From: Epiperipatus broadwayi
Taxonomy: Eukaryota > Onychophora > Udeonychophora > Euonychophora > Peripatidae
Direction of reading: 5' to 3'
DNA: 64,000 bases
Assembly: GCA_028023455.1 (NCBI GenBank)
Contig: JAQFVV010000141.1
Span: 1,436,056-1,500,055, forward strand
Made by a program: the position numbers and the translations under genes. The notes below the pieces were generated by a model that saw only the letters and a program-made list of their open reading frames with translations, was not told where the DNA came from and did no database searches. Positions 47,332-59,032 of this stretch are shown here, one piece after another (position 1 is the stretch's first letter; each line of letters begins with the position of its first letter).

Positions 47332-48285
47332 TTATACATCACTGTGATGACAATTACATGTGATTATATTTATATAAGCTTTTCGAAAGTTCTTGTTTGT
47401 AAAACCATAAATAATTGGGCTGCAAACTGAGTGTGTCAAGGTTAAAATCATGGATCCTCTTACTAAGATAGAAGGAAGATTAAAAAAAGAAATCAAACAA
47501 GTTACAATTGGAGTAGGAGCAAAAGATAAAGTAAAGATTATAAATATAACAAACATTGTTTTTATCAACCTGACGTTCTGAATAGATCGGCGGAGAACTG
47601 TCTCTGAAGCATTCATATGCAACAAATTAAATTCGGAGGCTTGAATCGCTTTAAATATTTTATAATATGAGGTCCCAATAAGGCAAAAAGCTGAAAAGCA
47701 CAAAACAAATACATTGAATATAATTAAATATAATGCATTTTTAGTAATTATCATACAACATTCTTTCAAAATAAGGTTAAATTCCACCGGAAACAAATTA
47801 CTTGAAAAAATAAGAATATTTAAAAAAATTGAATACATCCATCCAGTGAATAGCATAAGCACAATATTAGTTTTAGTATATATTTTAATGTAGACTGCAG
47901 AACTTTTACAAATGAGAAAGTAACGATTAAGTGCAATTTGTGTGGATATCATTAAAACTGAACTACATCCTAAAACATAAAAGAAAAATGAAAAATTACA
48001 TCCAAAATCCATGTTTTTGCTTAAAATACGGTTGTAAACTGAATGTGGCCCAGATATTCCTCCTATACACAAATCTGCTACAGATAAGTTAGCTATATAA
48101 ATATAAGGTATTGTTCTCATCTTTCGAAATATGACTAATGATAATATTACAAATAAATTACCACACAAAGAAAGCACATGTATTACAAATACAATAATCA
48201 TGTCAATGTATTCAAAGAAAGTTAGGTATTGTTTATTTAAATCAGAGGTATGCGAATTATTTAACGATTTAGATATGTTTGACAT
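47332..48285 (-). CDS. Intronless class A GPCR, melatonin-receptor-like
   Basis: Single-exon frame of 317 codons with seven hydrophobic segments. Signature residues are GN in TM1 (Asn43), NLSVAD in TM2 (Asp71), Cys96 at the start of TM3 with Cys176/177 in the second outer loop for the conserved disulfide, NRY (120-122) in place of DRY, Trp149 in TM4, Pro257 in TM6 without the usual CW before it, and SPIIY (289-293) in place of NPxxY. The N-tail has two glycosylation sequons (Asn3, Asn9). NRY followed by IC-S and a Tyr-rich second loop resembles melatonin receptors, but an orphan receptor group is equally possible. The first Met gives a normal short N-tail. An AATAAA lies just past the stop (minus strand, about 47307). 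The ligand is unknown; such plasma-membrane receptors signal through G proteins. Confidence 0.88.
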   Translation of the reverse strand: MSNISKSLNNSHTSDLNKQYLTFFEYIDMIIVFVIHVLSLCGNLFVILSLVIFRKMRTIPYIYIANLSVADLCIGGISGPHSVYNRILSKNMDFGCNFSFFFYVLGCSSVLMISTQIALNRYFLICKSSAVYIKIYTKTNIVLMLFTGWMYSIFLNILIFSSNLFPVEFNLILKECCMIITKNALYLIIFNVFVLCFSAFCLIGTSYYKIFKAIQASEFNLLHMNASETVLRRSIQNVRLIKTMFVIFIIFTLSFAPTPIVTCLISFFNLPSILVRGSMILTLTHSVCSPIIYGFTNKNFRKAYINIITCNCHHSDV

Positions 48286-49138
48286 TTCTTTTGGTTAACA
48301 TGCAACATATGTTAAAGACAATTAAATTTGCTGCAAAGAAACAACAAAAATATCTGAATTAATTTCTTTCTCATGCACAGAGTATCATATTATATAGAGA
48401 GATAAATAAAAAAAGGAGACTTGTAGAAAATAGTAAAAGAGTATAGGCAAGATAATTTGTATACATAATATAAACATAAATCTCAATCTTGATGAATTGC
48501 ATAATATTATTTGTTGGATATGTTGCAACAATTTATGAAGTGTTGGCTATATTATTAATAATCATATTGTATTGTCAAGATATGGAAGTACATCTGCACC
48601 AGAACTACAAGATGCTGGTAAAAAAAGTATTACCTAAACACATCACGACAGTTGTGAAAATAATTTGGAAACAAATAGTATTTTATTAAATTCAAATTAT
48701 ATTTAATAAATAAATCGTAAGTAAAAAACCTAGATAAAATAAACTGCAAATAAGTATATGTTTATATTTTCCCAATGGAAGATAATAATGTCTAATACTA
48801 AGCTAATTAAGGATATGATAACTGAGTTCATATGCTACTAAATCATATAAATACATATTTATCAATATAAAATTAGGTAAAATAAATTTAAATATATGAA
48901 TCAACGTTTGTATCTCTAATATGTGACGCAAATAAAGGAATGATAGGAGATATAATCTTATAAAAAATAAATATCAAAATGAAATATAACTAATGAATAA
49001 TTTCTAATTTTAATTATAGTAAATAATCACAAAATCCAAGGATCGATAAATGATAACAAAACATAAAATATTGCCAGCAGAAACATACCCCTGATTACAA
49101 ACCAAATTATATATATATATATATATATAATACCACAA
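48286..49138. other. Upstream region of the GPCR; nothing firm
   Basis: AT-rich. A 66-codon plus-strand frame at 48489-48689 with one hydrophobic segment is probably chance. No clear TATA box or initiator was seen near 48300-48420. A TA array lies at 49108-49129. Confidence 0.35.
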
Positions 49139-49345
49139 ATCGATGTCTGTATTTCTTCATAATAATATAAGTAAAATTGTAAATGAATATTAGAAATACA
49201 GTAATTAAAATTTGTTTAAAAAAAAACAACAAAAAATATTAACGTCATTTAGGAGCGTTTTTAACTATGATTGTATGTATTTTTTGTTCTTTTTCACAAA
49301 TTTTAATTAATGTATTTTCTAATATTTATTTATAAGTTTATATAT
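49139..49345 (+). repeat. Interspersed repeat related to 61256-61510
   Basis: Shares cgatgtctgtatttcttc at its start and ttttctaatatttatttata at its end with the second copy, in the same orientation and with moderate divergence between. No coding potential. It ends where a TA array (49338-49355) and the family 3 element begin. Confidence 0.65.
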
Positions 49346-49355
49346 ATATATATAT

Positions 49356-51573
49356 TGTAACGGGATATATATGCGTTACATTTAAATTCTAATACTTAAT
49401 GTTTTTATAAATATCTAATACGAATTAAAAGCACAAACGTTCAAAAATGCACAAATAACGAATTATTAATTTATTAATATGTTTGATTTAAATATTAAAA
49501 TAAGTTAAGCTGTAAAAAAATTGTAGAATCGAAGCAAAGATTCTATAGTTTAAATAAAATATAATAAAAAAACTTTTAATTTTGAAAATAACGAAAAGAG
49601 TTTTTAATCTTAAAAATAAAAATTACAAACAGATCCTTAGGGCAAAATGACCATTGAAAAGATGATTACGAAATAGATAAGAGTTCCCGCCCAAATATAT
49701 AGAGACAGACCTCAGTGGAAAAATCCACTTAGCCACAAATCCAAAATTATTTAGCCACTAACCCAAAATCTACTTGAGCACAAACTCAACGAACCAATGA
49801 AATATAGATATGAAATATGTTTGATGGATCCATGCATTCCAGAGATAAGGTACCTGAGGACTATAAAAGGAAAAAAATCCAAAAGAATTAGGGAGAATCA
49901 GAAAATTAAAGTTTTGAATTCATTCGTATTTGCTGAAGTATTTGCTGAAAGTCAACACCGGCACCAAAAATGTAATCAGCTTCATCTTGCTTCCTTTGAT
50001 ACGGCCGGCCAAAGGCAGCCTTCATCTTCACAGATAAAAAGATAAAACTACTGGTGCTGTATGCAGAAATTCTGTCAAGTTTCATAAATCGTCATCATCC
50101 GTAAGGACAGGGCCCTTACGTAAATTAGGTTTTCGTCGCGATCAAACGAGCATGGGCAAAGGAAGGTACAAATTTAGACGTGATAAAATGAAATATAAAC
50201 TCTCTTAAATTAAAAAAAAATCTTCAAACTTTATTTATCTTTAAAATGAACTATAGTCTTTCTCTCTGGAGCAAACCTGAACTTTATTTCTAATATTTTT
50301 AAATCTTGCAATGTTAAAAAGTTATAGCTAAAGTTTTACATATAAACTCTTGAAATATGTATTGTTTTTTTTTCTTCATGCTAATAAGATCTGTTTGTAA
50401 TAGGGTAGGGGTTTGCAATTGCAAACTTAAATTTAAAAGTAGAAACACATATCGTTATTTGTGCATTATTGAATTTAAAAGAAAAGTAGGTTAAATAATA
50501 TTTGTAGTAAAAAAAAATAAGTTGAATATAATGTGTCATTTTAAAATGATTTTAAACCTTAAACTAAATATTTTTTTTTAGAATTAAATTAATAAAATGA
50601 TTTAAATGTTAGTTGAGTGTAGATGACTGCTAGACTCATTTAAATATGTTAGTTTTAAAGGGGGTTTTAATTTTGGACTATTTGTTTCGTAGTTGTGTCA
50701 ATGCTGGTGGAGAGATATATGGACGTTTATATCAATGTAATGTGAAGTGAGTTAGCACCTAGGGTGAAAAGTCCAACTGAATGCATGACCCAAAGAGATA
50801 GTCATATCATTGAAATGGATGCAGATGTATTTCCTGCACCATTGACCCATTCCAGCTCTATCGATTGGGAGGATAAGCACAGCAAGATAGACCGCTCTCC
50901 CATCCATACAAAGCATTATTTGTTTTATTATATTACATGCATGATTCCTTCACCAGATAGAAGTACATTCCTATACTGGTCGAAGCTCATATTTTTTTTT
51001 TCCAATAATATCACACTATTCAGATGCCCATTCCTGCCAGCGTGATTCTATGCTAACATGTTCACATTGCATTGGTTGCTGACATATATCTGGAAGCGAG
51101 CGTTGGTGTGGCTGCGGACTTTTAGCCCGGAATCAAATGTTTGAAAGTCTTTTAAGTGCATCGTCTGGGTAGCTCATCTATACTCAACATTTCTAAGATT
51201 ATAAATAAAAGTTAAAACAAATAAAAATAATAGTAAATAATAATAAAACATAAACATAATTTTTCTATATATATAATTATTTTTCTAGTTTGTGTATCGT
51301 CACTTATTATATATATGTGAATAAAGTCTTTTTGTGTTATTAATACTGACAGTGATTACTTTTATTATTTTTTATTTATTAAAAATATATTTTAATAAAT
51401 ATATTAAGTTTCTGCATCTACTTGAGCTAGTGACTAGGGCTGGCGGTCGTGATCTTATCTTAACAGCACGTATCTGCCTACTCTATAAATTCTTTAGGTT
51501 CAAATGATCTAGTGGCACCCTGTATGGCTGATATGGTAAGACAGTATTGATCACCCAAACTATGACCATTTAT
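49356..51573 (+). mobile_element. Family 3 element, 2.2 kb, second copy
   Basis: Begins TGTAACGGGATATATATGCG after (TA)n and ends at about 51573 in another TA tract, where the terminal ACA has eroded. The orientation is opposite to the copy at 33416-35594. The best-conserved part is the last 400 bp. A TATAAAAGG box at 49862-49870 and an AATAAA at 51320-51325 fit the promoter and polyadenylation signals of an LTR. GC-richer patches lie at 49960-50160 and 50760-51160. Short frames inside (49797-50045, 50764-51045) match nothing known to me. Confidence 0.65.
49862..49870 (+). promoter_or_regulatory. TATA box in family 3 element
   Basis: TATAAAAGG in the context gaggactataaaaggaaaa, about 500 bp inside the element, the place expected for the U3 promoter of an LTR. 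Confidence 0.4.
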
Positions 51574-51619
51574 ATATATATAATAAATAAAATATCCGCT
51601 AATTAAAAACAATATTGTA

Positions 51620-52055
51620 ATTATAATTGCAATAATATTTTTAACAGTTAACAAACAATTACTAACTACCCTTAAATCCACAGAAGTACTTTCGGTTACT
51701 TTCTAACCTGCCTCAATTGACATTAAATTCAAAAACAAAAGTGGAAGCAAACGTCATAAAATCAAATTCCATGAATCTCATATTTTAATCTTAGAAGCTT
51801 GTTGATTTATTAAATGCGTTTTATTCCTGTTTATAAAAATTAAAAAAAATAAAAAATAAAAAATTAAAGAGGCAATTTTTATAAATAGGAATAAAATGCA
51901 TTTAATAAATCGACAAGCTTCTAACATTAAAATAGGAGATTCGTGGAGTTTGATTTGATGATGTTTGCTTCCGCTTTTGTTTTTGAATTTAATGGCAGTT
52001 GAGGCAGGTTAGAAAGTAACCGAAAGTAAACCGTTAAAAATATAATTTCAATTAT
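51620..52055. mobile_element. Penelope-like palindrome, second member
   Basis: Arms at about 51620-51840 and 51874-52055 around an A-rich centre. They share gcggaagcaaac, aagcttgt-gattta and taaatgc-ttttattcc blocks with the palindrome at 16925-17940, whose arms contain GIY-YIG fragments; here the arms are shorter and non-coding. The left arm has an additional cttaaatccacagaagt segment missing from the right arm but present at 16950. It lies just right of family 3 and left of a short TA array (52052-52067). Confidence 0.75.
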
Positions 52056-52310
52056 ATATATATATATGTGTCTTAAACCTTAAACAAACAATCCATCTAG
52101 CACCCACATTATATCTGTAAAGACTTGTAAAGTACATAGTTACGCACAATGTACATAATCCTCAGAAATATCAATGTAAACACATCTATACTATAAGGTG
52201 ATGCCCAACCCTTATAAAAATAATAATAAGTAACTGATGTTTTGGAATGACAAGTATGAAGATTAGATAGGCAGCCAACCATTAAAACATAATTTTAGGA
52301 TATTTGGAAA

Positions 52311-52327
52311 CACACACACACACAAAT

Positions 52328-52374
<47 letters not shown>
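52311..52374. repeat. (CA)n(TA)n compound microsatellite
   Basis: About 10 CA units with one aata interruption, then about 19 TA units. Confidence 0.95.
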
Positions 52375-52375
<1 letters not shown>

Positions 52376-54228
52376 CAATGCCTTCAGAAAGAAATGAATT
52401 TATATGTTGTTTTGTTAAAATAAATGTGAAATAGAACATCTATACATACACATTTGTACATGGTATATTTAATAGTTTTAAACATGACTTGACATACATA
52501 ATAGTAATATAATATTAAAAGATGTTAGCAACCAAGTTTCTTTGTTTAAAAGAGTAAAAAAAATGAGTAAACATTTGTTGATTTTGTTATGTGAAAAAAG
52601 CTAAGTAACAGTTTTTTTTTTAGTTTGTTGTTAAAAATGGACTGCAGAAAGTAAAACTTTAGAATTAAGAATATTTTCCTTTTCATTATTATATTAATTA
52701 TCATGATTCTATATCGTTTAAAAAACTATTTAATATTTTGAATTGCATTATCTATTAGTGCAAAATATTTTTTTTTAAAAAAGAGAGACATTATTTAAGA
52801 GATGAACTTTCGTTCGTTCGAATAAATTCTGAGAAATTTATATTTGCTTATCAACTACAAAAGTATAATTATTATAAAATGCTTTTTTTATTTAAAAAAG
52901 GCGAACTAATAATGAAATAGAATTTTAAACACTAAACTGGATTTCTTTTAAGCAAAATATAATATCACACATCTTATGTACATATAAACTGCATGTAAAC
53001 AGCGTTTCTATTTATATTATAATGCAAGCTTTGGGAAAAAAAAACAATATTTAACTACTTATCTGCATGTATATATAATCTAATAATGCAATCTTGCTAA
53101 TTTAATTGTCGCAAAATCTCTATGTCTTCTTTGGGTCATCAGATGGTGATAATGTCTAACCATTGGTATGACTCGTGTCTAAATCAGTGTGGAATGATTT
53201 AGAGATGGAATTGGAAAGGCAATGGCTTTACAAACAGGAGTTTTTAGCCATTCAGTTTCATCTTGAGAATTGTCTTAAATGGTTGGAGTTTTAAAATCAT
53301 TCAACATGCCTGAATAAAAGAAATACACTGTCTACTAAAAAAAAAAAAAAAACACACTGAAGCCCCTCTTACAAATTTTAACCTGTTATAGTTTAAAGAA
53401 GTCCAAAATTTTGTTTAATTTTGATGTTCTTCAATATTTTGTATTTTTATTTTTTAGTGTATACTGGGAGTTGAGTTGGAATTTTTCTCACCATTTTACT
53501 CATTTGCAGAAAACTTTTTTTTAAAAAAAAAACAAACATTTTGTTTAAACTTTTATAGGGGGAGAAAGATACAAATACACACCTCAAAGTATACACAGAT
53601 AAATTTTATATGTTTGTAATTAAAATATTCGCATAAATGGATGCATTAGATTGGACATTGTCTTAAAAGAAGAAAGGTAAGATTTTAAACATCGACACTT
53701 AATTAGATATTTAATATATAAAATTAAATATTAATTAGACTTGCTAACAAGTAATTATATATGAGTACATTCTCCTGTTTGTATGATTATATGGATGAAC
53801 TCTATCTATAAAACACAAATTGACAATCCATAGACATAAGTTTAATATACATTCAGTTGATACAATCAAAGTAAACATAGAACATCTAATAATATAGTTT
53901 GATCCTCAGCATAATAATTATTTTATTCTACATTGCACATTGTAATATTATAATTTTTATTTTGATTGATATTTTAAGATTTAACTTACAACTACTCATA
54001 TTAAAATATAGATAGATCTATAGTTTAATATATTCATGTATATATTTTTATTAATTTATTAATGTTATAAATTTAATCCATATTTTATTAATAAATATTT
54101 GTTGTTGAAATTAAAATCTTTGTTTATTTGGTCTCTAGACTATCAAGCACCATTCATACTTCACTCACCAGAATATTTATTCTACATGTGTACACATTTT
54201 TTATATATTCATTAGTAAAAAAACATTA
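52375..54228. other. AT-rich DNA, nothing recognised
   Basis: A patch at 53110-53340 is less AT-rich but shows no ORF or repeat partner in the window. No RNA gene seen. Confidence 0.4.
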
Positions 54229-54568
<340 letters not shown>

Positions 54569-54569
54569 T

Positions 54570-56480
54570 AGTTTAAAAAATATGAATTAATTATTGGTTT
54601 ATGTCAAAACATCTTGCAGTAACAATTTAAAATAAATTAAATACTTTTATATAGTTGGTATAATTCCTTTATACTAGGTTTGTTCAGTATATGGATTCCT
54701 ATATAAATTATAACTACGGTTGTATTTTATTAAGCATAAGATGCTTAGCATAGAATACATTATAATAAATCATATACAGGGTACATAAGCACAGACTTTC
54801 ACTGTACCCACCAATTACCACACTATCTCATATCACTGATACACTTGAACACATCTTTGATCGTTCCATCATAATATTTTCAATTGGAGTGTAGAGTGGA
54901 TTAAAGCCAGTTCATTAAAGTTTGAGGATTGGCTATCTTAATATATATCTGAGCACTTATTGCATATATGTGCACAGATGATAATCTGGACCGGGTGATG
55001 ATTTCTTGTTTAGTATAAAATACGTATATTGGTGATTATTTATCTTTTCGACATATATGTGTTCAAATGTACCAGTGATATGAGATAGTGTGCTAAGTGG
55101 CGGGTGCTGTGAAAGTCTGTGCTCATATACCCTATATATTACATATATTGATTAATCCTGCATTTCAGTTATTATAATAAATCATATAAATGCACTCTCG
55201 GCTTGGTGATTCAAGAAACATAGATGTAGCTTGTTTAAAAGTAGGTTCATTACAACTAAACTTTTATACATTTCTATAAATATCACTTTACATAAAAATG
55301 CTAGGGTAGTAATTTCATATGCTTGCTAATTTATCAAGTGGTTTAATTACAAAAATATACATATAGAAATATTTCTTTCTATGCAGACAAATAAGCCTTG
55401 CAAAATGGCAGGCTATAAAAACACATTTCAAAGTGGTGGCGATGTCAAAAAATTACGTTAGCAATTAGTTGTAAAGGTAAAATTATTTATTCTATTGTTC
55501 ATATGAGTTGATTCTATTAAGTACAGCAATCTGAGGAAATCAAATATTGTTTTCTTAGATATTCTTAATAAATTCGACAGCATTTGAATTTTAAATCTTT
55601 CTTCTCACAATAGTAGAGGAGATTAATTTAATATATATATTTCGAAAATCTATTTTATGTCGTTTACATAATGACAGATTAATTGGAAAGCTAGTGAATA
55701 TCAAAATAAATTTAACTCTTAACTACTAATAGCTATTGTTTGCTTACACATAGGAAAAGTTTTATAAATGCATTGGTACCTATAGCAGTAGAAGTAAACA
55801 TTGACCCTGACCAGTTCCAACATTTTGTGTATATTCATAACCTTGGATTTTTATAGGCAATTGCTATGTCATCTTTAGATTATATAGTTTCATTCTCATG
55901 TTTTAATTTTATATAATATGTAGTTTAATCGACAGATTAACACACATACTTGAGTATTTGTTTTAGGACTTTCGGATGCACGTTGAAAATAATATGCAAA
56001 TATAATACACAATTTTTAAATAAATAAAATAAACAGTCTTAAAGAAATTATATTAAAACCCAATCTATTCCTTCATAATTTAATATATCTATGCACACAC
56101 TCTACTAAGTTTATTATAATAATAAATAGCTATTTATATTAAATATTACTAAAATCAAACTTTATTATATATTTTATTTATTATTACATTATCAGCACTT
56201 GTATAATATGTAAATGAAATATAAAGTATTAATTTTAATAAACTATCTATAAATATTCACTGTAATTATGCAATAAATGAGTGAAATTGCTAAATTAGAT
56301 TTCTAAACAGATTTCTAAACATAAATATTATAATAGTATCATGGTATCCGTCACATAAATAAGTGTGCTAATACATTGAATTGCTTATAATATGCTTTAT
56401 ATCAGACTAATATTAGTTTTTTTTGTAAATTTTAAGTCAGAATAATTTTGAAACTTGTACCTGATCTAACAATCATATAA
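54570..56480 (+). repeat. 1.9-kb diverged repeat, copy 1
   Basis: Colinear with about 60738-62560. Matching landmarks include ttataactacggttgtatttt, tttaattacaaaaatatac, a block around gattgcttac/gtttgcttac, aacacacatact-gagtattt and ttgctaaattagatttctaa. Divergence is high (perhaps 30%). No ORF. A MITE-like insertion (54777-55188) is present here and absent from copy 2. Confidence 0.7.
54777..55188. mobile_element. MITE-like insertion with ~80-bp inverted ends
   Basis: Inverted repeats at about 54778-54856 and 55052-55133 share gcacagactttcac, ccac-tta-cacactatctca and tatcactg-tacattgaacaca-type blocks. The outer sequence is AGGGTA on the left and ACCCT on the right. No ORF; total 356 bp between the outer ends. 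An exact 18-bp direct repeat (attataataaatcatata) lies at 54759-54776, adjoining the left end, and at 55171-55188, 37 bp beyond the right end. The related sequence at 60738-62560 lacks the insert, supporting insertion after the copies diverged. Confidence 0.75.
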
Positions 56481-59032
56481 CACTCTCCATTACAAAATAA
56501 ATGAAGAAATTATTTTACTTAAAGACAACCAAATGAATTATAATATTTGATGATAATTTTTCCACAGAAAAGTTCATTATTTTACAAGAATAAAAACATC
56601 TAATTCTGTAAATAAATAAATAAATTAATTTTCTAATCGTGTCTTGAAATATTGATGACTAACTACATAACAAAGTAAAATATATACATTTGATTTTAAC
56701 AAGATTTTAACAAATTAAACACTTTATGCCTTAACTAGGTTGTGTGCATTGCGTTTCTGCCTTAATGCAAGTGGGATATGACCTTCATATTAAAATCTAT
56801 GAAAAATTTTTCTAAGCAATCTTAAAATAACATAATTTATCATCATTTTTATTAACCTATATAATTATAAATATCGTGCCAATTTATAGTGCAGCAATAT
56901 TTTTAATCTCTCAATTGACTGAGTTTTTAGTCTCTCCTTCTTCTGATAGATGCATAATAATATTATTTATATTTGGTTGTTGTCATGGCAACGTAAACCT
57001 TTAAAACTTTTCTCAACAGATATTCCAGTAATTTGAGAATATGTAGTGATAAATCAGTATTCTACTTTAGTATTCTGATTTTCCAATTTGGCCAGATTTC
57101 TATATTATATTTACATTTGAAGTAATGTACACAGTATTTAAACTGTTCTGGAGTGAAATAAATCACACTAGGCGATCATTATTTAAGTATCATTGGTTTA
57201 AAAATTTGTGAGTTTTATAATAAGTAATTACAACAATTTGTGACCATAGTAAAATTACCACATTTTTTAAAATCCCTCACAACTGTAAGAGCTTTTTTTT
57301 CCATAGTGTAATTCTGCTCCTTTTAAAACAGTGCTCAAATATACAATGGTATGTGTTCTTTTTAATCATTTGGTGGGAATGATATGACTCCTGGGCTGGA
57401 ATCACAAATATCCGTTTGTAAGAATAATCGATTAAATTCAGGATAAGATAATATCACTTCATTAAATTTTTTTGACACAATAAAGTTAAATTTATTTATA
57501 TGTTTTTCAGACCACTTACACCTTTTTTTAACAATCATGATAAATGGTCGTTATATAAATAAAGTTGTACTTTTTTTGTAAACGGATATAGAGGTTGATG
57601 AATAAAGAATAATTGATATTGCTTTCCTATTTCATGTATAGGAAAATTTTGAATGATGGCAACTTTATGTGATAGAGATTTGATACCTATTTCTCGTAAA
57701 ATGTGTCCAGAAAAAGTATTTCTCCTGCAGCAATAGTACTTCTTCCTAAATTACTTGTAAAATATTTTTGTTACATTCACTAAAGTAAACTTTTAAATGT
57801 CACAAATTCTCTATGATATTTTCTGAAGCAATTACAATAACATCCACAGCATTTTCAAATAAAACATGGTTCAAACAATAATTTAACTCTGATAGACTAA
57901 TAAATAAGCCCAATGAAATTCAATAAAACATTTAATAATGTATCTTATACCAAAAAGACGTATACTTTGGGTCATTGGGATGCAAGAACATTTGACAATA
58001 ACTGGTTCTGAGATAGACAATTGTAAAACATTTAAATTTCTTTAAACATGACTATCAGCTTATGTATCTATATAGAATAAAATGTTCTAAGATTATGTAA
58101 TTTAAAAACTTAGAAATTAAGTAAATATGAACTGATCCATCTCATTACGAGTAGTGGGTTATTGTATTTATGATGCAGATTTGTTTACGATGTTCCATTA
58201 AACATTCTTATTAATGTACCAATTAATGTTTATTTTATACTATTAATATATGAGACAAATTTTATATTTAAATGGATCTGAATTATATAAATGAATTTCA
58301 TGGGTGTAACTTTTAGTATCTCCAACTACTTATAGATATATCCCTAAAGCGCAGTGCCGTAATAACTTATGAAATATTTTTTTTTTTACTTTTTGCTTTT
58401 AAATTAATGGACTTTGTACGCATTATAAATTCATAGATTTTTGAAAAGTAAAATAAAAAATAAAATGGTAAGTATGGAAAATAAGTTTGATAAAATGAGA
58501 TGTGATGAATATCATATTGCTGAAATACATAGAAGTCACTGTTTATAAAATTTGGAGCAAAGGATATTTTATTGAATACAAACCACATTCAATAAATGGA
58601 TAAATAAATGATAATTAAAAACTAACATAGCAAATATTAACTCTAAATAAGACTACATTTAGATTTCTTATATTATTAATACATATTTTATTTAAATATG
58701 TTCAATAATATATAATACTAACTATTAAGTCAAATTTTTTTTTTTTACTTTGAGGAAATATATATATATTCTAGCACGTGTGCGTGTGCGGCGCAACTGT
58801 TCCCAAAAGCTATAAAGTGTTAAAATACTAACTTTTGTAAAAATGATATGACTGAATACACTTCTAATAAATTTTGCAAATACATATTCTTTCAAATGTC
58901 TTAGAATAAAGTGAATGAAATATACATGTTAACAGTTTATATTTTTAATAAGAGATCCAAATAAATGTAGTATAAGTGATGTAATAGATATTGATTGACA
59001 ATGCACTGATGACAATTTGGAAAACTAAAACC
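56481..59032. other. AT-rich DNA, nothing recognised
   Basis: Only short frames and A/T tracts; a small GC-richer spot (cacgtgtgcgtgtgcggcgc) near 58775. No gene or element found. Confidence 0.4.

Noticed and set aside
48489-48689. 66-codon plus-strand frame with a hydrophobic segment next to the GPCR
   Set aside because: Short, AT-rich, no family signature; chance expectation is high.
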